Both the position numbers and the translations under genes were made by a program. The notes under the pieces are model-generated. The model had not been told where the DNA came from and did no database searches. It saw only the letters and a list, made by a program, of their open reading frames with translations. This document shows positions 17,811-25,957 of a DNA stretch of 37,677 nt, one piece after another (position 1 is the stretch's first letter; each line of letters starts with the position of its first letter). Source of the stretch: Pseudomonadota bacterium. Lineage in GTDB: Bacteria; Bdellovibrionota; FAC87; UBA2466. The stretch is from assembly GCA_009927165.1 (NCBI GenBank), contig RFNO01000038.1, positions 77,574 to 115,250 of the forward strand, written 5' to 3'.

Positions 17811-17819
17811 TGATAAAAT
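17811..17819 (+). promoter_or_regulatory. Extended -10 promoter at cutA, probably leaderless
   Basis: TGATAAAAT is an extended -10 box (TGnTAtAAT type). Transcription would start about 17826, two bases before the ATG of cutA at 17828, and that ATG has no ribosome site. The -35 region is not convincing. Confidence 0.4.
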
Positions 17820-17827
17820 ACCCAAGA

Positions 17828-18154
17828 ATGAAACACGTCTTAGCGTACATTACAACCAAAGACAAAGAAGAAGCAGAAAAAATTGCCGAGCTGCTTCTCA
17901 ACAATAATTTGGTGGCCTGTGTCAATATCGGGGGACAGGTTCAGTCTCTTTTCAACTGGAAGGGAAAGTTAGAACGAGCATCGGAAGTGTGGTTGTTAGC
18001 CAAATCTGAAAAGAGCAAAGAGGCGGCAATACTGGATTGTGTGGCAAAAAATCACAGTTATGAGTGTCCATGTGTCATCTTTCTTCCGATTCACGGTGGT
18101 CACTCAGGCTATCTTAATTGGATTTCAACAACACTTAACTCGCTAAGGAGCTAA
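17828..18154 (+). CDS. cutA: CutA1 family protein
   Basis: CutA1 proteins are small trimeric cytoplasmic proteins once linked to divalent metal tolerance; their exact role is unsettled. The product is 108 residues from ATG 17828 and shows the family signatures: an N-terminal AYITTKDKEEAEKIAELLL, then LVACVNIGG, the LFNWKGKLERASEVWLLAKS block and a C-terminal HSYECPCVIFLPIHGG segment. A GTG at 17810 in the same frame would add six residues but would include the promoter-like element. The acyl-CoA dehydrogenase gene follows six bases after the stop codon, so the two probably form an operon. Confidence 0.93.
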   Translation: MKHVLAYITTKDKEEAEKIAELLLNNNLVACVNIGGQVQSLFNWKGKLERASEVWLLAKSEKSKEAAILDCVAKNHSYECPCVIFLPIHGGHSGYLNWISTTLNSLRS

Positions 18155-18160
18155 TCTGCT

Positions 18161-19891
18161 ATGAGCAAGCCAAACGAAAGTTTTATGCGGTCACTGTGTA
18201 TGGGGAAAATAGCGGAGGATATTATTTTCCCATTTCCTAAAATGAAAGCAGAAGAGCAAGAAACGTTGAAAACAGTTTTCTCATCTTTTTCATCTTGGCT
18301 AAAAGGAAGAGACACTGAATTCAGACTTTGGGACAAAAAAGGTGAGCTTCCAAAAGAGTTCATTCAGGAAATGAAAGACTTTGGTCTGTTCAGCTTTATT
18401 ATTCCAGAAGAGCATGGCGGACTTGGGTTGAGTGCAACTGCTTATTCTCGAATTTTACAAGAGTTGAGTCGTTATGATTCTTCGATGGCCATTACTGCAG
18501 GTGCACACAGTTCCATCGGCATGAAAGGTCTTCTGTTGTTCGGTACTGTTGAGCAAAAGGAAAAATATCTGCCCAAATTATCCAGCGGCGAAATGATAGC
18601 ATGTTTTTGTCTTACAGAGCCTAGCGCTGGTTCCGATGCTGCTGGCATTAAAAGCAAAGCGGTGAAAGAGGGAGATGCGTGGGTACTCAATGGTGAAAAA
18701 ATTTGGATTACCAATGGGGGACTTGCCGATTTTTTCACTGTGTTTGCTCGAACCGACACGCCCGAGGGCCAAATTACAGCCTTTATTGTGACTCGAGATA
18801 TGGCGGGAGTGAGTACCGGACCTCATGAAGACAAAATGGGTTTGAGGGCGAGTTCGACAGTAACAGTGAGTTTTGAAAATGTGCGCATTCCTGCTGAAAA
18901 TGTTTTGGGAGAAGTGGGGAAGGGCTTCAAAATAGCCATGAAAATCCTGAACAGCGGAAGAAGCGGTTTGGGGGGGGGATGCATTGGCGGCATGAAAAAA
19001 GCAATTGCTTTGAGTACGCAGCAAGCAAAAAGTCGAAGCCAATTCGGTAAAACCATTTCGGAGTTTGGCCTTATCAAACAGAAACTGGGTCACATGGTGG
19101 TGGATTGCTACGCCACTGAAGCTGTGGTGAGCATAGTAGCGGGTTTGGTCGATCAAGGCAGTGAAGATTATGCTGTGGAAGCCGCCATCAGCAAAGTGTT
19201 TGCTACGGAATGCCTCTGGCGAACACTCGATGAAGCATTACAAATAGCCGGAGGTGGCGGCTATATGACCGAGCTTCCCTATGAAAGAATGGTTCGAGAT
19301 TCCAGAATCAATCGTATTTACGAAGGAACTAATGACATTTTACGGCTGTTTATCGCTTTAACAGCGATGCATGATGTTGGGGCTCAGCTTAAAGAACTGG
19401 CGGCGACCGTGGGGAGTGTTTTTCAAGAGCCCATCAAAGGGTTTGGTATTTTTTCAGACTATGCGAAAAAACAAATGAGTCTTACTACGGGTATTGGAAA
19501 AGCTACTTTCACAAAAGCCCACCCCTCTCTGAAGAAAGAGACGGCAGTGTTTGAAGAGTGTGCCAAAGGGTTGGCGGTGTTTGCCGATCGCCTTTTAAGA
19601 AAACATGGAAAAAAGATAGTCGAACTACAATTCCCGACAAGAAGATTGGCAGACGCCATGATCGATCTTTTTGCTCTTGCTTGTGTTATTTCCAGGGTGA
19701 CTTCCGCGATTGATGAAAAAGGCTTAGAAAAAACTGTCAAGGAAAGAGAAATTCTTCACGTGTTTTCAGGACAAGTCGGACGCAGAGTGAGAAGTAATTT
19801 TGGTAAAATTGACGACAACGACGACCAGGAAATTATTTCTTTAGCAAATCACGCTCTCGAATTGGAAGGCTTTGCTTGGGACAATTTATAA
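18161..19891 (+). CDS. Acyl-CoA dehydrogenase family protein
   Basis: This FAD enzyme family oxidises acyl-CoA thioesters to trans-2-enoyl-CoA in beta-oxidation. The 576-residue protein has the N-terminal helical domain, a central beta domain with CLTEPSAGSDAAGIKS and EKIWITNGG (FAD and substrate contacts), and a C-terminal helical domain with the catalytic glutamate E388 in YEGTNDILRLF. It is longer than medium-chain enzymes (about 380-400) because of a C-terminal extension of about 170 residues, the layout of very-long-chain (ACADVL/ACAD9-like) members. AAGGAG lies about 12 bases before the ATG at 18161, which is long for a ribosome site. The gene contains a run of nine G at 18970-18978. 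It may act with IcmF in branched or long acyl-CoA use, which is inference. Confidence 0.92.
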   Translation: MSKPNESFMRSLCMGKIAEDIIFPFPKMKAEEQETLKTVFSSFSSWLKGRDTEFRLWDKKGELPKEFIQEMKDFGLFSFIIPEEHGGLGLSATAYSRILQELSRYDSSMAITAGAHSSIGMKGLLLFGTVEQKEKYLPKLSSGEMIACFCLTEPSAGSDAAGIKSKAVKEGDAWVLNGEKIWITNGGLADFFTVFARTDTPEGQITAFIVTRDMAGVSTGPHEDKMGLRASSTVTVSFENVRIPAENVLGEVGKGFKIAMKILNSGRSGLGGGCIGGMKKAIALSTQQAKSRSQFGKTISEFGLIKQKLGHMVVDCYATEAVVSIVAGLVDQGSEDYAVEAAISKVFATECLWRTLDEALQIAGGGGYMTELPYERMVRDSRINRIYEGTNDILRLFIALTAMHDVGAQLKELAATVGSVFQEPIKGFGIFSDYAKKQMSLTTGIGKATFTKAHPSLKKETAVFEECAKGLAVFADRLLRKHGKKIVELQFPTRRLADAMIDLFALACVISRVTSAIDEKGLEKTVKEREILHVFSGQVGRRVRSNFGKIDDNDDQEIISLANHALELEGFAWDNL

Positions 19892-19892
19892 T

Positions 19893-21515
19893 TTATACAT
19901 TTTTTGGTAAGACTTCTTCAGGATGGTCTGAATAGAGTTTTCTGTACCAGTAATAATAACCAAGAACATAGGTAGTATAATCTCGAGTTTCTCTGTAGGG
20001 AATCAAATCGATGAATAGGACTGGATCCGAAACCGGATACCGCTTTACCCAAGAGGAGACTGCCTCTTCACCAGCATTATAAGCAGCGATGGCGTGAGAA
20101 AGCCTATTATCAAATCGCGATAAATCTTCGTTTAAGTGACGAGCGGCTAAAGAAATACTGAGTGAAGGATCAAAAAGGTTTTCTGAGTCGCTTCCCAGCA
20201 TTTTTTGCGCAGTTTGCGGATTGATTTGCATTAGTCCTTGAGCATTAGCTGAAGATACCGCGTTGGGATTAAATCGACTTTCCTTTCGAGCAATCGCTAA
20301 AAGCAAATAGGGGTCGAGCCCCCGATTGTTCCTTAGAAACACTTCATAGAAAGGTCTTGGAAACATCCACTGCATGACTGCCTTGCTGGATAAGTGAGGC
20401 TGAGAAATAAGAACGCCAGGAATTTGAACAATTGCGGTCGGTGGGGAGCTTAGCGATGCGAGGTGCAATCGCAAATCCCCCTCTAAGTGGGAAAAATTAT
20501 CAAAGACCCAATCAGTGATAATTGAAGCAGAAAAATCGAAACCATATCTTTTTAAGATTTCGGCTTCGGACACAAAGGGATTTACGCTCGGAGAGCGGGT
20601 GCTCCTGGTTTTATCGATCTTGCGGTCAACTAGCCAGTTTGCGAGGGGATCTGACGAGAGCGGTTGACTTGCCAAAAGTGAATGAAAAGCAAGCGGGTGC
20701 CGAGCTAAAAGCCTAGTGAAAGTAAGTTCAGAAGCGTTGCGATCCCCTGACTCACGTTGAGCAATAGCTAACCAATAAAGTGCCCTCCCCGAAAACGCAT
20801 CCATCGGGTTTACTTTTTTAAGGAAGCTTACTGCTTTTTTATAATTCTTTTTCCAAATTAAAAAAAGGCCTGCTCGAGTGAGATAATGTTCTTTGTCCAC
20901 AAGCTCTCGACGGGCGCACTTCGCTCCTTGCAAGTAGAGATCTGCAATTAATTCTTGTTGGTTGTTATCGGGAAGATAATCTTCAAGAGTCGCAGCTGCC
21001 GCAACTACTGCGTGATTGGGGCATTTGGTTTCCTTTTTCAAAAGTTGAGAAACAGCTACCAGTTCAGTTTCAGATATGCTTGAGAACGTTTTCAAAAGAC
21101 TTTCGATGCTGCTTTTCCGGAGCTTAGCACTGTTAAGTAGTTGCCCGTTTTTGAATTGGAGTTCGGCGGGAGTGATTTCCTTAGGACTCGAAGGGCGTGA
21201 AGCTTTAGATTTTTGATCAACGATTTTAAGAAAACTGCGGACTTTGGAAATCCCGGGACAGAATGGATTAGTTTTTCCAGTATGATGGCAATCCTTTTTG
21301 AGCTGCTCTACTTCATCAATGGAAAGCTTGGAACGAAGGAGGCGATCAAATTGCTGAGCTTGTTGAAAAAGAACACTACCGTCTCCTGAAATTGAATCTG
21401 GGGGGCGATCTGAAAAGAAGTCAGTGGTCATCTCCGACGTGTGGTTGGTGGGAGACGAGCAAGTAGCGCAGAAAACCAAACACCAACTAAGTAAGCTTAA
21501 AAGGAAAAAAGATTG
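19893..21515 (-). CDS. slt: Soluble lytic transglycosylase (Slt-type)
   Basis: This exported enzyme cleaves peptidoglycan between MurNAc and GlcNAc with anhydro ring formation. The C-terminal catalytic domain is clear: LLLAIARKESRFNPNAVS with the catalytic glutamate, SANAQGLMQINPQTA, AAYNAGEEAV and the terminal RETRDYTTYVLGYYYWYRKLY. A long helical superhelix-like N-terminal part precedes it, as in Slt70, with tetratricopeptide-like hairpins. I place the start at GTG 21515 (540 residues), which puts a hydrophobic signal sequence (SFFLLSLLSWCLVFC) at the very N-terminus and avoids overlap with the ATPase gene; a GTG at 21578 would give 561 residues with a 35-base overlap. Neither start has a good ribosome site. 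CATC in the signal region is a poor lipobox. Confidence 0.9.
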   Translation of the reverse strand, partial: QSFFLLSLLSWCLVFCATCSSPTNHTSEMTTDFFSDRPPDSISGDGSVLFQQAQQFDRLLRSKLSIDEVEQLKKDCHHTGKTNPFCPGISKVRSFLKIVDQKSKASRPSSPKEITPAELQFKNGQLLNSAKLRKSSIESLLKTFSSISETELVAVSQLLKKETKCPNHAVVAAAATLEDYLPDNNQQELIADLYLQGAKCARRELVDKEHYLTRAGLFLIWKKNYKKAVSFLKKVNPMDAFSGRALYWLAIAQRESGDRNASELTFTRLLARHPLAFHSLLASQPLSSDPLANWLVDRKIDKTRSTRSPSVNPFVSEAEILKRYGFDFSASIITDWVFDNFSHLEGDLRLHLASLSSPPTAIVQIPGVLISQPHLSSKAVMQWMFPRPFYEVFLRNNRGLDPYLLLAIARKESRFNPNAVSSANAQGLMQINPQTAQKMLGSDSENLFDPSLSISLAARHLNEDLSRFDNRLSHAIAAYNAGEEAVSSWVKRYPVSDPVLFIDLIPYRETRDYTTYVLGYYYWYRKLYSDHPEEVLPKNV

Positions 21516-21543
21516 CACGGGTCCGTCACTCTTAGGTCTTATT

Positions 21544-24087
21544 CTAGCACAAGGGATGGGAACTAACGGTAATTTCACGTGGGGTAGGTTGCCAAATAGC
21601 TCCAGCTAATAAACCCCCAGCAAAAAAAAGGAAAAGGGAAAGAAAGGGGGCGGAAGAAAAGTGAAAAACGCCTCTGAAATTAGGGACGCCTATACTGATG
21701 CCCAACAACGACAGGGAACCCAACCATACCCAAAAAGTTAAATTGTTGAAGCGAAACAGGCTACCAAAACTATGAAAGGATGAAAAACTGGTTTTTAGAA
21801 GTCCCCACTGAGCGCCTAAAAGGGCAGTAAAAACTAAAGTGCGGCTCTGATCCGTGGGAATGTGGAAGAAAAGAAGTACCCCGTATGAAACCAAGAGAAG
21901 GAGCGCAGTGAATCCACCTCGCTGGAGGCTTGATTTTATTAAAGTACGGTCAAAAAGGGGAGCAGTAACATCTCGAGGAGGTCGGCTCAAAAGCGTGTTG
22001 TTGTCTTTCTCAGATTCGATCGCAAATGAGCAAACCGGATAAATAACTAGCTGGAGAAAGACTAAATGAATCGGGTGAAACAACAAGGGCCATTTAAAAA
22101 GTACGGGTAATAGGGTTAGAGCACCCACGGGGATATGAACACTTAGTATGTATTTTAGGCTAACAAGAATATTATCAAAAATCCTTCGGCCAAAATAAAT
22201 GGCGCGCACCAAGACGTGAAAATCAGGCTCTAGTAAAATGAGGTCGGATGCTTCACGTGCAACGTCGGTTGCATGATCCCCTAAGGCGATCCCAACATCA
22301 GCCTGTTTCAGACTGGAGGCATCGTTTACTCCGTCTCCAGTCATGGCAACCACGTGATTCTGTTTCTGCAGCACTTGAACAATTCGAAGCTTTTGCTCGT
22401 GAGTGATTCGGGCGAAACTTACAGGTAATTTAACTGACTCAGATAAATCAGAATCTGTCATGTGCGATAGCTCTTTACCAGAAATGATTGTTAGAGATGA
22501 CGAAAAACCAGCCTCAATGGCAATTTGGCGAGCGGTTTCTGGATAGTCGCCCGTGATCATTAGGACCCGGATTCCGGCTTTTGTACACTCTTTCAAAGCT
22601 TCTTTAACACCCGCACGAAGAGGGTCATGCATTCCAATGAGTCCTTGAAAAGTGAATTCATAGTCATGAGGGTTGTCTGGCAATGTCTGTGAGGGTGCCC
22701 ATGAAGCAGAGGCGACACCCAGAATCCGGAGCCCCTGACCCGCAAGTGTGGCTACTTGGGCTAAAGTGCGTTCAGATTCTGAAGGTGAAAGATGGCATAA
22801 TTCAATAATCGCTTCAGGAGCTCCTTTTGTAGCAATAATTACTTGATGATTGGATTGGTCTTTCCAAACGGCGCTCACTGCTAACAACTGATGGGTGAGA
22901 GGATATTCTCTCAAAAGCGTCCAATGGGGATGAAAGTGTTCCGTTTGCTTAAGTGCCGTGTTCACCACTTCTCGGATCGCTTTGTCCATGGGATCATAGG
23001 GGTCTTGGTGGCTGGCAAGCCACGCGTGCTCAACCAAAGAATGAAAACTCTCTGGGATGGCCGAAGTAGTCGGGTTCCATTGCCACTGTTCCATCGGAGT
23101 AGACAAACTACGAACGGTCATTTTGTTTTCTGTTAAAGTCCCGGTTTTATCCACACAGAGAATCGTAATAGCTCCCAAGTTTTCTAGTGCCGAAAACCTG
23201 CGGATTAATACTTTGAGTTTTGATAAGCGCAAAGCTCCTAGCGCCAAAAAAAGATTCAAAATTAACAACAATTCCTCCGGTAGCATGGCCATGGCGGCTG
23301 CAAGTCCAGCAAGGAGAGCTTCCAGTACGTTTCCCATCAACAACCAGTAAGAGAAAAAGACCAGAAAACAGAAGATGACACCAAAACGCAGAAAGATCCG
23401 CAGCAGCTTTCCCAACTCTCGTTGAAGACGCGTTGTTTTTTCTACTTGAGAAGATAGGGCAGTACCTATTTTCCCCAGCTCGGTATTAAGCCCAATCGCA
23501 CTCACTCGAATAAGACCGTTTCCCCGAGTCACTAAGGTTCCCGACCAAACTTGGTTACAGTTAGTTTGCGTCAATTTTGACAGGGGGGCCGATTCACCAC
23601 TAAAAAGACTTTCATCTACTTGCAGAGAATGGTTTTCAATCACGGTTCCATCCGCCGGAATTCGCATTCCCTCATTTAGAATAACGAGGTCATCTGGAAC
23701 TACATCTTTAGACGATATCAATTGTTTGATGCCGTCTCGAAAAACTTCCGTCTGAGGCAGATGATAACTTTTGAGAGATTCAAGGGCTTTTTCTGTCCGA
23801 AATCTTTGAACAAATGTCATTAAGGCAACGGTTAACCCAGAAACAGTGAGTAAAAGTCCCTCGGTACGATCCCCAATGATGACATAAATAAGACTGCAGA
23901 GAAGTAAGATAATCGTTAAGGGATCCAAAAGAGCTTGGGCAGCGAAATGAATCCATGAAGTTTGTGACGGGCTAGTAAAAGTGTTAGAGCCCCAAATATT
24001 TTTGCGTTGGGCAACTTCTGAAGCACTCAATCCAAAGTGTCCGAGTTCGAGGCTCTGGTTAACAAAATTAGATTTCGTCTCCTTCAT
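21544..24087 (-). CDS. P2-type cation-transporting ATPase with altered ion-site residues
   Basis: This polytopic protein is a P-type ATPase of the calcium-pump-like group. From ATG 24087 it has 847 residues; an in-frame ATG at 24183 would extend it deep into the upstream gene. Present are the actuator loop VDESLFSGESAPLSK, the phosphorylation motif DKTGTLT (D313), the nucleotide-domain KGAPEAII, and the hinge TGDGVNDASSLKQADVGIALG. In helix M4 the usual PEGLP is PEELLL, known from a bacterial subgroup with PEEFP. In M6 the expected ion ligands (an E and a D in FLELIIDPACS of that subgroup, N and D in SERCA) are replaced: the sequence is FLQLVIYPVCS. The transported ion is therefore uncertain. 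Its start overlaps the upstream gene by 20 bases. Confidence 0.9.
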   Translation of the reverse strand: MKETKSNFVNQSLELGHFGLSASEVAQRKNIWGSNTFTSPSQTSWIHFAAQALLDPLTIILLLCSLIYVIIGDRTEGLLLTVSGLTVALMTFVQRFRTEKALESLKSYHLPQTEVFRDGIKQLISSKDVVPDDLVILNEGMRIPADGTVIENHSLQVDESLFSGESAPLSKLTQTNCNQVWSGTLVTRGNGLIRVSAIGLNTELGKIGTALSSQVEKTTRLQRELGKLLRIFLRFGVIFCFLVFFSYWLLMGNVLEALLAGLAAAMAMLPEELLLILNLFLALGALRLSKLKVLIRRFSALENLGAITILCVDKTGTLTENKMTVRSLSTPMEQWQWNPTTSAIPESFHSLVEHAWLASHQDPYDPMDKAIREVVNTALKQTEHFHPHWTLLREYPLTHQLLAVSAVWKDQSNHQVIIATKGAPEAIIELCHLSPSESERTLAQVATLAGQGLRILGVASASWAPSQTLPDNPHDYEFTFQGLIGMHDPLRAGVKEALKECTKAGIRVLMITGDYPETARQIAIEAGFSSSLTIISGKELSHMTDSDLSESVKLPVSFARITHEQKLRIVQVLQKQNHVVAMTGDGVNDASSLKQADVGIALGDHATDVAREASDLILLEPDFHVLVRAIYFGRRIFDNILVSLKYILSVHIPVGALTLLPVLFKWPLLFHPIHLVFLQLVIYPVCSFAIESEKDNNTLLSRPPRDVTAPLFDRTLIKSSLQRGGFTALLLLVSYGVLLFFHIPTDQSRTLVFTALLGAQWGLLKTSFSSFHSFGSLFRFNNLTFWVWLGSLSLLGISIGVPNFRGVFHFSSAPFLSLFLFFAGGLLAGAIWQPTPREITVSSHPLC

Positions 24088-24577
24088 CAGGAGAGTCCTC
24101 TTGCTCTGCGGGTTCATCTCTGGTTTCTGCAGGGGCAGATTGAACGCTATCTCTGATTTCAGTGTGTCGGATAGGGCCTCCACGGCTTGCAGTCAAAAGC
24201 AGCACAACCGAAGTAACCAGGCCAAGTAAACCTGCCGAACGTTTTAAAAATAAAGCGACCTGGGCTTTTTGAATCAATATACCGAGCAATCCAGTTAAAA
24301 CTAATGCGATTGACGAGATGAGAGCTACTTTGGCCATCCCCTCATGGCTTTCAATAAATGACTCGGTACCCGACGGAAAATTATAGGCTTCTTCAGCAGG
24401 TTCTCCGGTCAAGTAAACCGGTATTACTAAAAGTGCCGAAGCTATCAAGAAACCGGTCGCAATCTTTTCCCACCCTTCATTTTTCTTTTTCCACGCTATA
24501 AAAAAAAGAATGATGGAAAAGGGCAATCCAACGACAGGGAGATGATTCAAATAAAGATGAGCATGTGAGAGTGTCAT
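24068..24577 (-). CDS. Four-helix membrane protein with conserved histidines (DUF2231-like)
   Basis: The 169-residue product has about four hydrophobic helices and an acidic soluble tail (AETRDEPAEQEDSPDEG). The N-terminus, HAHLYLNHLPVVGLPFS, with VIPVYLTGEPAEEA and ESHEGMAKVALIS, matches a recurrent family of small bacterial membrane proteins that I associate with the DUF2231-type group; function is not established. Histidines at 5, 7, 12 and about 78 and 137 lie near helix ends and could bind heme or metal, which is inference. The ATPase gene downstream overlaps its 3' end by 20 bases, so the two are probably coupled, and a shared ion or redox role is possible. The ATG has no ribosome site. 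Confidence 0.72.
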   Translation of the reverse strand: MTLSHAHLYLNHLPVVGLPFSIILFFIAWKKKNEGWEKIATGFLIASALLVIPVYLTGEPAEEAYNFPSGTESFIESHEGMAKVALISSIALVLTGLLGILIQKAQVALFLKRSAGLLGLVTSVVLLLTASRGGPIRHTEIRDSVQSAPAETRDEPAEQEDSPDEGDEI

Positions 24578-24583
24578 AGATAA

Positions 24584-24613
24584 AAAGTATCACTTGAGCT
24601 CTGGGGTTGTAAA
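24584..24613 (-). promoter_or_regulatory. Putative promoter for the DUF2231-like gene, probably leaderless
   Basis: On the minus strand TTTACA (24608-24613) and an extended -10 TGATACTTT (box 24584-24589) are 18 bases apart. Transcription would begin near 24577, at the ATG itself. The -10 hexamer matches only moderately. Confidence 0.35.
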
Positions 24614-24651
24614 CCCTTAAAATCATGATTAAATGTCCCTGTACTGGTTGG

Positions 24652-24667
24652 TTTTCCCCCCTTTTTT
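24652..24667 (+). repeat. Homopolymer tract T4-C6-T6 upstream of crtY
   Basis: Four T, six C and six T in a row sit about 60 bases before crtY in the 147-base divergent region. This region also holds a 10-base palindrome AATCATGATT (24621-24630) and a short inverted repeat GGGTT/AACCC (24604-24616). No coding potential is seen. The tracts could be slippage-prone or protein-binding; there is no direct evidence. Confidence 0.4.
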
Positions 24668-24724
24668 ACTTCAGAAAAAGATTCTGGAAGGTGAGTTGCC
24701 AGGAACGGTGACGTTTTGTAGGGT

Positions 24725-25957
24725 ATGGTGCAGAGAAAGTATCTAAAAATAGAGATGATAAACTTGAACCAACACGCGCAAATTCCCGACTCGTTTGACA
24801 TTTTATTAGTGGGCGGAGGACTCGTGAATTGCCTTTTGGCTTGGCAATTGAAGCGAGTTAAGCCTTGGGTCCGATTTCATCTTTTGGAACAAGGGAACAG
24901 TTTGGGGGGGCGGCACACTTGGTCTTTTCATGAGGCCGACATTTCCGCGGAAGCGCTTCGTTGGTTGGCTCCCGTTATATCAGCGTCTTGGCCCTATTAC
25001 CGAGTCCAATTTCCACAGTATGAAAGAAAAATTGATAGTCGATACTTCTCCATTCGTTCAAAAAAACTACACGATGTTTTAAGTCGCACTCTTTCTCCAG
25101 ATCAATTTGGTCTCAATGAAGAAGTGGTTGAGTTGGAACTACATGCAGTGAGGTTAAAAAGCGGTAGGCAATTGAAAGCCTCATTGATCATTGACGGTAG
25201 AGGGCCGGAACCTGTTGAGGAAAAAACCAGTGGGTTTCAGAAGTTTCTAGGGCTGGAACTCCAATTTGCGGAACCGCATGGCCTGAAAGGGCCCTTGTTA
25301 ATGGATGCCACCGTTGAACAGAAAGATGGGTATCGATTTATTTATTGTTTGCCCTGGTCTGAGAACCGGATGCTGGTTGAGGACACTCGTTACAGTACCA
25401 ATCCGGAAATTCAGCAAGAAGATTATCGCCAGGAGATACTTAGCTACTGTTCAAAAAACGGGTGGCAAGTGAACGAAGTTTTTGATGAAGAAGTCGGGTG
25501 TTTGCCTCTGCCCCTTCAGGATACGTTTTTTAAACACTTTATTTCGCCTGTTCAAAAAATAAAAAGACATTCAGGAATAGAAGTCGGAATGAAAGCAGGA
25601 CTTTTTCATTCCACTACAGGGTACAGCGTTCCTGTTGCGGTTCAAACAGTAGAGAAGCTGATTTCTATACACGCCCACGATGAGTGGCCTGCTGCTGTAG
25701 AACAGCTGGTTCTCGACAATGAGCGGAGACAGAAGCTATTTAGAATTCTCAATCGAATTTTATTTAATGCGATACCTGAGGAAGAGCGTTATCAATTTCT
25801 GCAGCATTTTTATCGACTTCCAGAAGACCTGATTGAAAAATTTTATGCTGGGGAAATGAAAAAACGAGATCTGTTTCGATTCTTCCTTCGCACTCCGCCT
25901 GTCTCTTTTGGCGCGGCAATGAAAACGTGGAAAAGGGAAACAATCAATGGAATTTAA
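24725..25957 (+). CDS. crtY: Lycopene beta-cyclase (CrtY type)
   Basis: CrtY closes the ends of lycopene to beta rings, giving gamma- and beta-carotene. The 410-residue protein has an N-terminal dinucleotide-binding motif (FDILLVGGGLVNCLLAW), then LGGRHTWSFHE, which is typical of bacterial CrtY, an internal DGRG motif (IIDGRGPEP), and a C-terminal GLFHSTTGYSVPVAV segment. These place it with the CrtY/lycopene cyclase class and not with the heterodimeric CrtYcYd type. The start is uncertain: AGGG at 24720-24723 suits GTG 24728 better than ATG 24725, and ATG 24755 gives a more compact N-terminus. A run of seven G at 24904-24910 lies in the gene. Its end overlaps crtE by 11 bases. Confidence 0.92.
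   Translation: MVQRKYLKIEMINLNQHAQIPDSFDILLVGGGLVNCLLAWQLKRVKPWVRFHLLEQGNSLGGRHTWSFHEADISAEALRWLAPVISASWPYYRVQFPQYERKIDSRYFSIRSKKLHDVLSRTLSPDQFGLNEEVVELELHAVRLKSGRQLKASLIIDGRGPEPVEEKTSGFQKFLGLELQFAEPHGLKGPLLMDATVEQKDGYRFIYCLPWSENRMLVEDTRYSTNPEIQQEDYRQEILSYCSKNGWQVNEVFDEEVGCLPLPLQDTFFKHFISPVQKIKRHSGIEVGMKAGLFHSTTGYSVPVAVQTVEKLISIHAHDEWPAAVEQLVLDNERRQKLFRILNRILFNAIPEEERYQFLQHFYRLPEDLIEKFYAGEMKKRDLFRFFLRTPPVSFGAAMKTWKRETINGI

Noticed and set aside
17795-17836. Upstream extension of exonuclease III to a start at 17836
   Set aside because: It would overlap cutA, adds residues not typical of the family, and the ATG at 17794 has a better ribosome site and gives the standard N-terminus.
18578-19156. 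Long open frame on the minus strand opposite the acyl-CoA dehydrogenase
   Set aside because: It is antisense to a certain gene and its translation is rich in rare, unstructured combinations with no motif.
24604-24616. Inverted repeat GGGTT/AACCC as a terminator
   Set aside because: The stem is only five bases with no following T run on either relevant side, and the flanking genes diverge, so no terminator is expected there.
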